Below are positions 36,606 through 45,300 of a stretch of 64,000 nt of DNA, one piece after another; position 1 is the stretch's first letter; every line of letters starts with the position of its first letter. Origin of the DNA: Rhodobacteraceae bacterium D3-12 (GTDB taxonomy: Bacteria; Pseudomonadota; Alphaproteobacteria; Rhodobacterales; Rhodobacteraceae); the NCBI GenBank assembly GCA_025916135.1, contig CP104793.1, positions 558,001-622,000 on the forward strand, written 5' to 3'. Under the pieces are notes generated by a model, which was not told the origin of the DNA, did not search any database, and was given only the letters and a program-made list of their open reading frames with translations. Position numbers and translations under genes: made by a program.

Positions 36606-37853
36606 ATGTTCAAATTTACAGACCCACAATCCAAATCGACTGGGCCACTCGCCGGACTTCGTGTGCTTGACTTGTCTCGAATTCTTGCTGGCCCGACCTG
36701 CACTCAATTGCTCGGTGACCTGGGCGCGGACGTAATCAAGATAGAGCGTCCGGGAGTAGGCGATGACACACGTCGCTGGGGCCCGCCGTTCGTAATGGGG
36801 CGTGATGGCAACCCGACAGATCAAAGCGCCTATTTCGTGTCCTCCAACAGGAACAAGCGTTCGGTCGCGCTGGATATCAGCCTGCCGGAAGATGCCGAAG
36901 CCGTGCGTAGAATGACCTGCGATTGCGATATTTTGGTTGAGAACTTCAAGACCGGGGGACTTGAGAAATATGGGCTGGATTATAAAACGCTTTCCCAGCT
37001 CAATCCCGGCTTGATCTACTGTTCGATCACAGGGTTTGGCCAGTCGGGCCCCAATGCTACGCGTCCTGGATATGATCTTTTGGCGCAGGCTTTTGGCGGG
37101 ATCATGAGCCTAACCGGTGAACCGGAGGGCGAGCCAATGAAGGTTGGCGTGGGCGCAGCTGATGTTATGTGCGGCATGTATGCCAGTTCAGCCGTTCTTG
37201 CTGCTTTGCATCACCGGGAGAAAACTGGTGAAGGGCAACATATCGATTTAGCGCTTGTGGATACGCAGGTGGCATGGCTGGTGAATGGGGCAACCAATTA
37301 TCTGGTCTCGGGCGAATTGCCCCAGCGTTTTGGCAACCAACACCCCAATATCGTACCCTACCAAGTTTTCGAAACAAGTGACGGGCATGTCATTGTCGCA
37401 GTTGGTAACGACGCGCAGTTTCAGGCATTCTGTAGGGTGCTTGAATGCCCTGCGCTGGCAGAAGATTCGCGGTTCGTGACCAACGAGGCGCGTCTCGCCA
37501 ATCGTGACGCATTAATCGCGATTATTGCAGCAGAGCTGCGCACGCATTCCAAGTCATGTTTGCTTGGGAAAATGGAAGCTTCCGGTGTTCCAAGCGGCCC
37601 GATCAACCGTCTCGATGAAGTGTTCGCGTCGGAACAGGTTGGGGCGCGGGCAATGAAGATATCCATGCCGAGCAAAGATGCGCTGGAGGGTGAAATCAAC
37701 CTGATTGGCAATCCGATCAAGTTTAGCCGGACACCGGTTACCTACAGGCGCTCGCCACCCACATGCGGTGCAGATACCCAAGAGGTACTGCGCGAATTCG
37801 GGTTGTGGCGCGAAAATAACGCAGAAACGGAAGTTGAAACAAATGATACCTGA
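36606..37853 (+). CDS. Family III CoA-transferase, candidate succinyl-CoA:3-sulfinopropionate CoA-transferase
   Basis: A 415-residue CaiB/BaiF (family III) CoA-transferase with RVLDLSRILAGPTCTQLLGDLGADVIKIE-type N-terminal landmarks and the catalytic aspartate in GVGAADVMCGMYA (D186). These enzymes form an aspartyl-CoA thioester and move CoA between carboxylic acids. The next gene encodes a desulfinase-like acyl-CoA dehydrogenase, and characterised 3-sulfinopropionate degraders use a family III enzyme (Act) to make 3-sulfinopropionyl-CoA, so this is the best guess. The ATG at 36606 fits homologues; others at 36561 and 36498 are in frame. Its end overlaps the next start by 11 bp. Confidence 0.75.
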   Translation: MFKFTDPQSKSTGPLAGLRVLDLSRILAGPTCTQLLGDLGADVIKIERPGVGDDTRRWGPPFVMGRDGNPTDQSAYFVSSNRNKRSVALDISLPEDAEAVRRMTCDCDILVENFKTGGLEKYGLDYKTLSQLNPGLIYCSITGFGQSGPNATRPGYDLLAQAFGGIMSLTGEPEGEPMKVGVGAADVMCGMYASSAVLAALHHREKTGEGQHIDLALVDTQVAWLVNGATNYLVSGELPQRFGNQHPNIVPYQVFETSDGHVIVAVGNDAQFQAFCRVLECPALAEDSRFVTNEARLANRDALIAIIAAELRTHSKSCLLGKMEASGVPSGPINRLDEVFASEQVGARAMKISMPSKDALEGEINLIGNPIKFSRTPVTYRRSPPTCGADTQEVLREFGLWRENNAETEVETNDT

Positions 37854-39066
37854 AAGCCAAGCCATTTTGGATGAGATCGCCGTTGAGGCGCGCGCTTTAG
37901 CGGAAGGGGAGTTTCGCTCGCGGGCGGCCGAAGTTGACGCCACCGAAGCCTATCCGTGGGACAACGTGGCGAAGTTGCGCGATGCCGGCTTTATGGGGAT
38001 GACGATTCCCAAAGAGTACGGTGGACGCGGTCTTTCTTACCTTGCTGCTGTGACAGTCGTTGAGGAGATGGCACGGTGCTGTGCCACGATGGGCCGGATC
38101 ACCGTGGAGGCCAACATGGGTGCGGTTGGCGCCATTATGCAATACGGCAGCGAAAAGCAAAAACAGCTTGCTGCTGATCTCGTTTTGTCCGGCGACAAGC
38201 CTGCAATTTGTATTACGGAACCCGGCGCTGGTAGCGCTGCGACCGAAATGACGACCACTGCTGAGAAAAAAGGTAACACATACGTATTGAACGGCACCAA
38301 ATACTGGATCACAGGCGGGGGTGTTTCGAAGCTGCACCTGATTTTTGCGCGGCTTTTTGAAGATGGCGAATTCAAGGGCATCGCTGGGTTTATCGCGGAA
38401 CGGGGCAAGTCCGAGGGTCTGATCATTGGCGAGCGCGAGCCGGCCATGGGAGTGCGCGGGATTCCAGAAACATACCTTCATTTCAATGACATGAAGGTTC
38501 CTGAAGACATGATCGTAGTGCCGCCAGAAGGCATCAAACGTGGTTTTGCTGGACTAATGCGTGCGTATAACGCGCAACGCGTAGGGGCCGGCACCGTTGC
38601 ACTTGGTATTGCGCAGGGCGCTTTCGACATTGCTGTGGACTATGCGCGAAATCGAGAGCAGTTCGGCCGGCCAATCGCCGAGTTTCAAGGCTTGCAGTGG
38701 ATGATCGCCGACATGTCCATAGGCCTCAAGTCGGCCCGCGCTTTGTTGCGATCCGCTGCAGCAACCCAGGTTGGCGGCTTTCCAGATATTACCGCCGCTG
38801 CGCAAGCCAAAATTCTGGCTTCGGAAACCGCTCAGAAGGTGGTGAACGATGCTCTGCAGATCCACGGTTCAATGGGGTATTCACGCAACCTTCCGTTGGA
38901 ACGCGCTGTGCGCGATGCGCGAATGTTCACCATCGCCGGGGGAACTGCCCAAATTTTACGAACTCAGGTCGCGGCAGCGGTTTTGGGAATCAAGACGCCG
39001 CAAACTCGAGATGGCTACACTCGGCTTTTCAGTAAAGCTGATGGCGTAACAGTGGCAGCCAAATAA
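37843..39066 (+). CDS. acd: Acyl-CoA dehydrogenase-fold 3-sulfinopropionyl-CoA desulfinase (Acd-like)
   Basis: A 407-residue FAD protein of the acyl-CoA dehydrogenase superfamily (ITEPGAGSAATEMTT, YWITGGGVSKLHLIFAR, REQFGRPIAEFQGLQWMIADM). Both usual positions of the catalytic glutamate are changed: IAGGT has Gly366 where MCAD-type enzymes have IYEGT, and YNAQRVG has Gln245 where isovaleryl/long-chain enzymes have Glu. ATMGRITVEAN places Arg85 where the 3-sulfinopropionyl-CoA desulfinase Acd has its sulfino-binding Arg84. That enzyme releases sulfite from 3-sulfinopropionyl-CoA and leaves propionyl-CoA. The overall sequence agrees strongly with my memory of Acd. A dehydrogenase role is less likely. 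Confidence 0.82.
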   Translation: MIPESQAILDEIAVEARALAEGEFRSRAAEVDATEAYPWDNVAKLRDAGFMGMTIPKEYGGRGLSYLAAVTVVEEMARCCATMGRITVEANMGAVGAIMQYGSEKQKQLAADLVLSGDKPAICITEPGAGSAATEMTTTAEKKGNTYVLNGTKYWITGGGVSKLHLIFARLFEDGEFKGIAGFIAERGKSEGLIIGEREPAMGVRGIPETYLHFNDMKVPEDMIVVPPEGIKRGFAGLMRAYNAQRVGAGTVALGIAQGAFDIAVDYARNREQFGRPIAEFQGLQWMIADMSIGLKSARALLRSAAATQVGGFPDITAAAQAKILASETAQKVVNDALQIHGSMGYSRNLPLERAVRDARMFTIAGGTAQILRTQVAAAVLGIKTPQTRDGYTRLFSKADGVTVAAK

Positions 39067-39098
39067 GGCCGTTGGACGTTTAGAAAGGACGGTATCGC

Positions 39099-40493
39099 AT
39101 GAAGCATTACGAGAACATGGACGGGTTGGTTTTTACGGCTAGTGCCCCCGAAAGTGCGAACCGTTTCTCGGAGTTGAGCTCGGCATACATGGGCTTTCGC
39201 AGGGATACCGGTTCAATCCTTAAAAACATGCTCGCGGAAGACCCCGACATGCCCATGGCACGTTGCGCGCAGGGCTATTTTGCAAAGCTGTTTGGGAGTA
39301 GCAACCAGTCGAGGAAAGCACAGGAAATCAGTGGCGAATTGAACGTTCTTCTTGAGCGTGTGAATGCGACCGATCGAGAACAAAATCATGCTGCTGCTCT
39401 AACGGCGTGGTGCGCGGGTGAATTGGATCAGGCGTCTCAGCTTTGGGAAGAGATATTGCTGGATGATCCTAATGACGGGATGGCGCTTCGACTGGCCCAT
39501 TTTACCCATTTTTATTCGGGTGATCCGCGTCGGATGCGAGATTCTATGGCACGTATCCTTCCGCTCTGGTCGGAAAACCATCGTGACTACGGGTTCCTAC
39601 TGGGGATGTACGCCTTTGGGTTGGAGGAATGCGGTGAGTATGGGAAAGCCGAGAGTTTTGGGCGACAAGCGGTTGAACGCAACCCAGCTGACGCCTGGTC
39701 GGTCCATTCCGTCGCGCATGTATTGGAGATGTCGGAACGCCACGAGGAAGGTATCGGTTGGGTTAAAGGGCTCGAGGAGCATTGGTCGACCGTCAACAAT
39801 TTCCGTTTCCACCTCTACTGGCATCGGAGCCTCTATCATTTGGAGCGAGGCGAGTTCGATACGGTTCTTGCGCTCTACGACGAGCAAATAGTTTCGGATA
39901 TCGACTCGGATTTCTATCTCGACATCTGCAATGCCTCATCGCTCCTTTGGAGGCTCGAGATGTTCGGCGTGGATGTGGGGAGCCGCTGGTCCGATCTTGT
40001 TGCCGTGGCGCGAACCCATGTGAAGGACACGGACCTTATCTTTGTTTCGCTGCATTACCTGATGGCGCTGGTTGCAGGTGGTGACAGGGAAGCCGCGGAA
40101 GAGATGATCGATAACATAGAGAAATGGTCGCAGCTTGGTGATACACAAGCGAAGGTTTGCGCCGAAAGCGGGCTTGCTCTTGCCAAGGGTTTAAGGCTGG
40201 CTCGGGACGGGAAATATGCCGCCGCTGCCGATCATATTGAACCGGTGAAATACGCGCTCGACCGGATCGGCGGAAGCCGGGCACAACGCGATCTCTTCCA
40301 TATGATTTTGCTAGACGTAACCCAATCAAGCCAAGACATGCTCAGGGCTCGTGCGCTCTTTTCAGAGAGACTTGGGCACAAGGTGCACTCTGACTGGACG
40401 TGGCATCACTATGCGAGAATTCAAGAGCAACTGGGCAATCCTCAAGGCGCTCAGGTGGACGCTTGGTTCAAGGCGGGGACGCGAGCGTCCTAA
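39099..40493 (+). CDS. TTC38-like tetratricopeptide repeat protein
   Basis: A 464-residue cytosolic protein built of TPR helices and resembling tetratricopeptide repeat protein 38 (HFTHFYSGDPRRMRDSMARILP, AYGFGLEE-like repeat YAFGLEECGEYGKAESFGRQAV, DAWSVHSVAHVLEM, FHLYWHRSLYHLERGEFD). TTC38 homologues occur in bacterial catabolic clusters but have no settled biochemical role; scaffold or enzyme functions have both been considered. AAAGGA precedes the ATG. It lies 32 bp after acd and is followed within 3 bp by the molybdoenzyme gene, so it belongs to the same transcript. Confidence 0.78.
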   Translation: MKHYENMDGLVFTASAPESANRFSELSSAYMGFRRDTGSILKNMLAEDPDMPMARCAQGYFAKLFGSSNQSRKAQEISGELNVLLERVNATDREQNHAAALTAWCAGELDQASQLWEEILLDDPNDGMALRLAHFTHFYSGDPRRMRDSMARILPLWSENHRDYGFLLGMYAFGLEECGEYGKAESFGRQAVERNPADAWSVHSVAHVLEMSERHEEGIGWVKGLEEHWSTVNNFRFHLYWHRSLYHLERGEFDTVLALYDEQIVSDIDSDFYLDICNASSLLWRLEMFGVDVGSRWSDLVAVARTHVKDTDLIFVSLHYLMALVAGGDREAAEEMIDNIEKWSQLGDTQAKVCAESGLALAKGLRLARDGKYAAAADHIEPVKYALDRIGGSRAQRDLFHMILLDVTQSSQDMLRARALFSERLGHKVHSDWTWHHYARIQEQLGNPQGAQVDAWFKAGTRAS

Positions 40494-40496
40494 TCA

Positions 40497-42863
40497 ATGA
40501 AAATGAACGACACGATGGATCAGAAAACAGAGATGAAGCACCTCGGAGACGAGTTTCGTTCGCACAGTTCTCATTGGGGGGCGTTTCGTGCCCGCTGGGA
40601 CGGTGAGCGCTTGCAAGTCACGCCCCGGGCTGATGATCCTGATCCGTCGTCATTGCTACAGAACATCCCGGATGCGCTGCGTCACAAAGCGAGGATCGCG
40701 AGGCCTGCAATCCGAAAGGGGTGGCTGGAAGGTAAGGGAGCGGGAAGTCGGCGTTCCGGAAATGATTTCATCGAAATGCCGTGGGATGAGGTACTAGACC
40801 TCTTGGCAGAAAAACTTCGCTCTACGCGTGACGAGCATGGACCGGAATCCATTTTTGGTGGGTCATATGGATGGGCTTCTGCAGGGCGTTTCCATCACGC
40901 GCAAAGCCAGGTGCACAGGTTTCTGAACACGGCGATGGGCGGCTACGTTCGCTCGGTCAACAATTATAGCGCTGGCGCGGCGCTGGTTGTTTTGCCGTAT
41001 GTCTTCGGACCTTACGCAGATGTAACTATGCGAAATGTAACCTGGGAACAGGTCGAAGCGCATACAGACATAGTGCTGGCCTTTGGTGGGTTGCCAACCA
41101 AAAACACGTCGGTTGCCAGCGGAGGCATCAGTTCGCATATTGAGCGGCCCAGCATGGTCGCCGCTCATCGCCAAGGCACGCGGTTCGTCTCAGTCAGTCC
41201 AATGCGCGATGATATGATCGACGAGGTCGAGGCTGATTGGTTTGCATCAAGGCCATCAACCGATGTGGCCTTCATGATGGCGCTGGCGCATGTGTTGGTG
41301 TCCGAAGGGCTGCACGATCGCGGTTTTCTGGATCAATACACGTCAGGGTATGACAGGTTCGAAGCCTATCTGATGGGGCGCATTGATGGCGTTGCGAAAA
41401 CACCGGAATGGGCCGCGGAGATCACGGGAATTGATGCAAATCGAATTCGTGCGTTAGCACTTGATTTGCCTAAGAAACGTGTCTTGATCGTGACGGCACA
41501 ATCGCTGCAACGGGCACGGTACGGCGAACAACCGATCTGGATGGCCGCGACCCTTGCGGCAATGTTGGGACAGATTGGTTTGCCTGGCGGTGGTTTCAAC
41601 TACGCGCTTGGATCATTGGCGCACTACGGTCGCCAACAGGGCAGTGCGACGCTGCCTGCATTGCCACAGGGTCAAAACGGCGTAGAGACGTTTATCCCGG
41701 TCGCACGGATCGCGGATATGCTGCTGAATCCAGGTGCCGGATATGATTATAACGGTCAAAAGCTGACCTATCCAAAGATAGAATTGATCTATTGGTTAGG
41801 GGGCAACCCATTTCATCACCACCAAGATATTAACCGTTTGAAGGCGGCGTTTGACCAGGTAGAGACGCTTGTTGTGCACGAATCCGTCTGGACGCCGATG
41901 GCGCGATACGCCGATGTGGTTCTTCCAGCGACGATAACGCTGGAGCGCAACGATCTGGCGTGCGGAAGATCAGACCCCACGATGATTGCGATGCAACAGG
42001 TGGCGCCTCCTTTTGCTCAGGCGCGAGATGACTTTTCGATTTTTGCAGCTCTTTCGCGTCGGCTTGATGTTGAGCAGGCGTTCACCGAGGGACGCAGTGC
42101 GGACGAATGGGTGCGGCATTTTTATGAAAATACGCGCCGACAACTTCTTGAACGAGGCGAAGATGCACCCGACTTCGATAGCTTTTGGAGCAAGGGCGAA
42201 GTTGCGTTGCCACAAGACCCGGACGACGGAGGGATTTTGCGCGCTTTTCGGCAAGATCCCCAAGGATCGCCGCTGCCCACGGAAACTGGCAAGATTGTTG
42301 TGTTCTCTGAGACGATTGCATCATTCGGTTACGACGATTGTCCGGGCCATCCTGTTTGGTTGGAGCCAACGGAGGTGCCGATGACACCTGACATGTTTTA
42401 TCTTGTCGCGAACCAACCAGCGCGTCGGTTGCATAGTCAGCTGGATTTCGGTGCCCATAGCGTCGCTGGTAAGACATCACAACGCGAAACGCTCAGGATG
42501 CATCCTGAAGATGCTGAGAGATTGGGTGTTGGAGACGGCGATATCGTCAAGATTTCTAACCGGCGAGGTGCCTGCCTTGCAGGAGTGGCATTAACCGATG
42601 CAATTCTACAGGGCGTGGTGAATTTGCCGACAGGGGCTTGGTATGACCCTGAATGCCCGAATGGCGAGGCACCGCTTTGTGTCCATGGGAACCCCAACGT
42701 GTTGACCAAAGACATTGGAACCTCACGTTTGTCTCAAGGCTGTACCGGCCAAATAACCTTCGTATTTATCGAGCGTTTCGACGGCCCTCTGCCGCCAGTG
42801 CGCGCATACGACCCGCCTGCTTGTCTGGCAGCGCGGAACACTATGGAAGGACAATGCTCATAA
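40497..42863 (+). CDS. Molybdopterin oxidoreductase, DMSO/TMAO/biotin-sulfoxide reductase type (BisC-like)
   Basis: A 788-residue bis-MGD molybdoenzyme of the DorA/TorA/BisC subgroup. GGSYGWASAGRFHHAQ places Tyr124 and Trp126 where DMSO reductase has its active-site Tyr114/Trp116, and VRSVNNYSAGAA holds Ser158 as the likely Mo ligand (Ser147 in DorA). No iron-sulfur cysteine motif and no Tat signal are present, so it is a cytoplasmic BisC-like enzyme, expected to reduce an S-oxide or N-oxide or to act as a hydroxylase/dehydrogenase. In this cluster the substrate may be a sulfoxide intermediate of the imported compound. It starts three bases after the TPR gene. Confidence 0.8.
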   Translation: MKMNDTMDQKTEMKHLGDEFRSHSSHWGAFRARWDGERLQVTPRADDPDPSSLLQNIPDALRHKARIARPAIRKGWLEGKGAGSRRSGNDFIEMPWDEVLDLLAEKLRSTRDEHGPESIFGGSYGWASAGRFHHAQSQVHRFLNTAMGGYVRSVNNYSAGAALVVLPYVFGPYADVTMRNVTWEQVEAHTDIVLAFGGLPTKNTSVASGGISSHIERPSMVAAHRQGTRFVSVSPMRDDMIDEVEADWFASRPSTDVAFMMALAHVLVSEGLHDRGFLDQYTSGYDRFEAYLMGRIDGVAKTPEWAAEITGIDANRIRALALDLPKKRVLIVTAQSLQRARYGEQPIWMAATLAAMLGQIGLPGGGFNYALGSLAHYGRQQGSATLPALPQGQNGVETFIPVARIADMLLNPGAGYDYNGQKLTYPKIELIYWLGGNPFHHHQDINRLKAAFDQVETLVVHESVWTPMARYADVVLPATITLERNDLACGRSDPTMIAMQQVAPPFAQARDDFSIFAALSRRLDVEQAFTEGRSADEWVRHFYENTRRQLLERGEDAPDFDSFWSKGEVALPQDPDDGGILRAFRQDPQGSPLPTETGKIVVFSETIASFGYDDCPGHPVWLEPTEVPMTPDMFYLVANQPARRLHSQLDFGAHSVAGKTSQRETLRMHPEDAERLGVGDGDIVKISNRRGACLAGVALTDAILQGVVNLPTGAWYDPECPNGEAPLCVHGNPNVLTKDIGTSRLSQGCTGQITFVFIERFDGPLPPVRAYDPPACLAARNTMEGQCS

Positions 42864-43031
42864 GGCTTTCTGATCAAGCACCTTCCTAGAACACCCAAGC
42901 CGGACCTGCATCCCAGATAAAGGCAAGCCCGGCGTGATGTTCACTCCCGCGCAATAAGTCGCTGTGCGGTTAACCCGGAGAAACCCGGGACATTCAAAAA
43001 ATAAACAAACCCAACAACAAGGAGACTCCTC

Positions 43032-44084
43032 ATGAAAACCGTTTTCAAGATAGCAAGCAACGCGGCTGTCGTTGGCTTGATGGCACTTGGCGCCCCGATG
43101 GCCCAGGCTCAATCCAAAGAGCCCGCCCCTACAATCAAACAAGTGCAAGAGAGAGGCCATCTGCTTTGTCCCAGTCACGTTGGCACCTACAAAGGTTTTG
43201 CAGAAGTTGACGACAAGGGCGAATGGCAAGGGCTCGATATTGAATTGTGCCGCGCAGTTGCGACCATGATGTTAGGCGACAAGACAAAAGTCGAGCTGGT
43301 GCCACTGAGTTGGGCGCAGCGGTTTCCTGCCCTTCAATCTGGTGATGTCGACATTATCATCAAAGTGACAGGTTGGACGATGTCGCGTGACACCGAACAA
43401 AACCTACAGTTTTCCATGCCTTACTTTGTTGGTGGTACCCAATTTGCTGTTCGTAAAGATCTGGGCATTACCTCGGCCAAGGAATTGAACGGTGCTTCGA
43501 TCTGTGTCGCCGCCGGGACATCGCTTGTCCGGTTCGCGTCCAACTGGCTGGAAGGTCAAGGTCTTGAATTCAAGATGATCCAGTTCGAAAAGGATGAAGA
43601 AGCACAGTCCGCTTACAACGCCGGACGTTGTGACAGCTATATCCAGTGGGGTCCAAACCTGGCTGTGTTTCTCACGAATGCGAAAGGCGGAACCGAAGAA
43701 AACATGGTGTTGCCAGAGCTCGTAGACTTCGGGTTGGCGTCGATCACCATGCGTGAAGGCGAGCAGCAGTTGGTCGACTCGATGAACTGGCTTATCAGCA
43801 TTCTGTTGCAGGCCGAATTCGAAGGGGTGAACTCGCAAAATGTTGACGAAATGCGTGCCAACCCGACAAACCCCACCGTGGCCAAGCTGTTGGGTGTGGA
43901 TCCGGGCCTTGGTGAGCGGTTGGGGCTTAGAGATGATTGGGCCTATGACGTGATCAAACAGGTCGGCAACTATTCCGAGATCTATCACAAAACCATGGGC
44001 GACAAATCTCCCTACAAGCTTCCGCGGGGCTTTAACAACCTGTGGAACAATGGCGGTGTGCTCTACCCACTCACGCTCGACTAA
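43032..44084 (+). CDS. Amino-acid-type ABC transporter substrate-binding protein (AapJ-like)
   Basis: A 350-residue periplasmic binding protein with a signal peptide (cleavage after MAQAQ, about residue 27) and a class II SBP fold: VQERGHLLCPSH, RFPALQSGDVDIIIKVTGWTMSRD, ICVAAGTSLVRFASNWLEGQG. Length and sequence match the general L-amino-acid (Aap/Bzt) family, which binds polar amino acids. Here it is inferred to bring in the zwitterionic or acidic precursor degraded by the cluster. AAGGAGA precedes the ATG. It is followed by a hairpin and the permease genes. Confidence 0.85.
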   Translation: MKTVFKIASNAAVVGLMALGAPMAQAQSKEPAPTIKQVQERGHLLCPSHVGTYKGFAEVDDKGEWQGLDIELCRAVATMMLGDKTKVELVPLSWAQRFPALQSGDVDIIIKVTGWTMSRDTEQNLQFSMPYFVGGTQFAVRKDLGITSAKELNGASICVAAGTSLVRFASNWLEGQGLEFKMIQFEKDEEAQSAYNAGRCDSYIQWGPNLAVFLTNAKGGTEENMVLPELVDFGLASITMREGEQQLVDSMNWLISILLQAEFEGVNSQNVDEMRANPTNPTVAKLLGVDPGLGERLGLRDDWAYDVIKQVGNYSEIYHKTMGDKSPYKLPRGFNNLWNNGGVLYPLTLD

Positions 44085-44100
44085 ATAGCCAACCATAATT

Positions 44101-44125
44101 CCGGGGCCGGCCGAGATGGCCCCGG
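44101..44125 (+). terminator. Intercistronic hairpin after the binding-protein gene
   Basis: CCGGGGCC pairs with GGCCCCGG around a nine-base loop in the gap between the binding-protein and first permease genes. No T tract follows, so partial termination or protection of the upstream mRNA is likely, giving more binding protein than permease. Confidence 0.6.
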
Positions 44126-44151
44126 CGACCCAATCCAGAAAGGTGGACCGC

Positions 44152-45300
44152 ATGAACCGTCGCCTGCGCGATATTCTGTTGCAGATTTCCTTCGTGGGCC
44201 TGCTTCTTGTCCTGATTGTTGGCTTTCTGCTGAATGCCTATTTCAACCTTAAGGAACAAGGCATCACTTCGGGTTTCTATTTCCTCGAACGTCAGATCGG
44301 GTGGGATATGGGGTTCGCCTTTATGCCAACCGCAATCAGCGATCCATATTGGTATGCTTTGCTGCTGGCTCTGATGAACACAGTTGTCATCGGCTATGCT
44401 GCAATAGCATTGGCAACCATTCTGGGAGTTGGTGTTGCCGCGATGAGAATTTCGGGCAGCTCGGTATTGAACACCATCGCTGTGGGCTACATTGAGTTGA
44501 TACGCAACGTGCCGCCGTTGGTCCAGATCCTCGCATGGTACGCAGTGTTCACGGCCTTTCCGCCGCCGCGTCAAGCTTTGGAGTTTCTTGGCGGTGTTCT
44601 GCTCACGGCGCGGGGGCTTCATGTTCCGGCACCAAATGTATCCGGGATGGCCATTGTGCTGTCCTGCTTGGTCGCGCTGATTTGCATCGCCGGGCTGCTC
44701 TGGATCGCGCTCGGGAAGCGTTTCATGTTTCACCAGAGCTTACAAAAACTAAAGATTTCCGCGATCGTGATGGCGGGTTCTTTGGTGCTGATCTGTGCGA
44801 TTATGGCTGTACTGCGATTGCCCGATACGCCCCTGATATCGTATCCCGCGCTCAAAGGGTTCAATATTTCTGGCGGCATTACAATGCCACCTGAGCTTAC
44901 AACCATTTTGGTCGGGGTAACAGTGTTCGGCTCTGCCTTCGCGGCGGAAATTATCAGGGGCGGTTTCCTATCGGTTGATACCTCAAAGCTGGAAGCCGGC
45001 AAGGCGCTGGGTATGACGGGTTGGTCGATCTTTATGAAAATCCGGCTCCCGATCGCAATTCGCAACATCATCCCGATGATGACCAATCTTTATGTCTGGC
45101 TGATCAAGGCGACCGCGCTGGGTGTAGCGGTGGGTTTCGCGGATCTCTTTAACGTTGTGGTGTCAGCCATCGTGCAGTCAGGCCACGTAATCGAGTTTGT
45201 GATCATTCTGGCCGGAGCGTTCTGGGCCGTGAACGCCGGTTTTACCATCCTGATGAACCGCTTTGACCGCAGGCTCCATGCCAAGGAGGCACGTAAATGA
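44152..45300 (+). CDS. Amino-acid ABC transporter permease (AapQ-like)
   Basis: A 382-residue inner-membrane protein with several hydrophobic helices. The HAAP-type permease domain shows the EAA-like loop KLEAGKALGMTGWSIFMKIRLPIAIR near the C terminus. It forms the channel with the next gene. The ATG at 44152 has AAAGGTGG upstream; an in-frame start at 44116 lies closer to the preceding hairpin and is less likely. Its stop overlaps the next start (ATGA). Confidence 0.87.
   Translation: MNRRLRDILLQISFVGLLLVLIVGFLLNAYFNLKEQGITSGFYFLERQIGWDMGFAFMPTAISDPYWYALLLALMNTVVIGYAAIALATILGVGVAAMRISGSSVLNTIAVGYIELIRNVPPLVQILAWYAVFTAFPPPRQALEFLGGVLLTARGLHVPAPNVSGMAIVLSCLVALICIAGLLWIALGKRFMFHQSLQKLKISAIVMAGSLVLICAIMAVLRLPDTPLISYPALKGFNISGGITMPPELTTILVGVTVFGSAFAAEIIRGGFLSVDTSKLEAGKALGMTGWSIFMKIRLPIAIRNIIPMMTNLYVWLIKATALGVAVGFADLFNVVVSAIVQSGHVIEFVIILAGAFWAVNAGFTILMNRFDRRLHAKEARK

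Noticed and set aside
40537-42863. Formate dehydrogenase identity for the molybdoenzyme
   Set aside because: There is no N-terminal iron-sulfur cysteine motif and no selenocysteine/cysteine ligand region; a serine ligand motif and DorA-type tyrosine fit the DMSO/biotin-sulfoxide reductase group instead.
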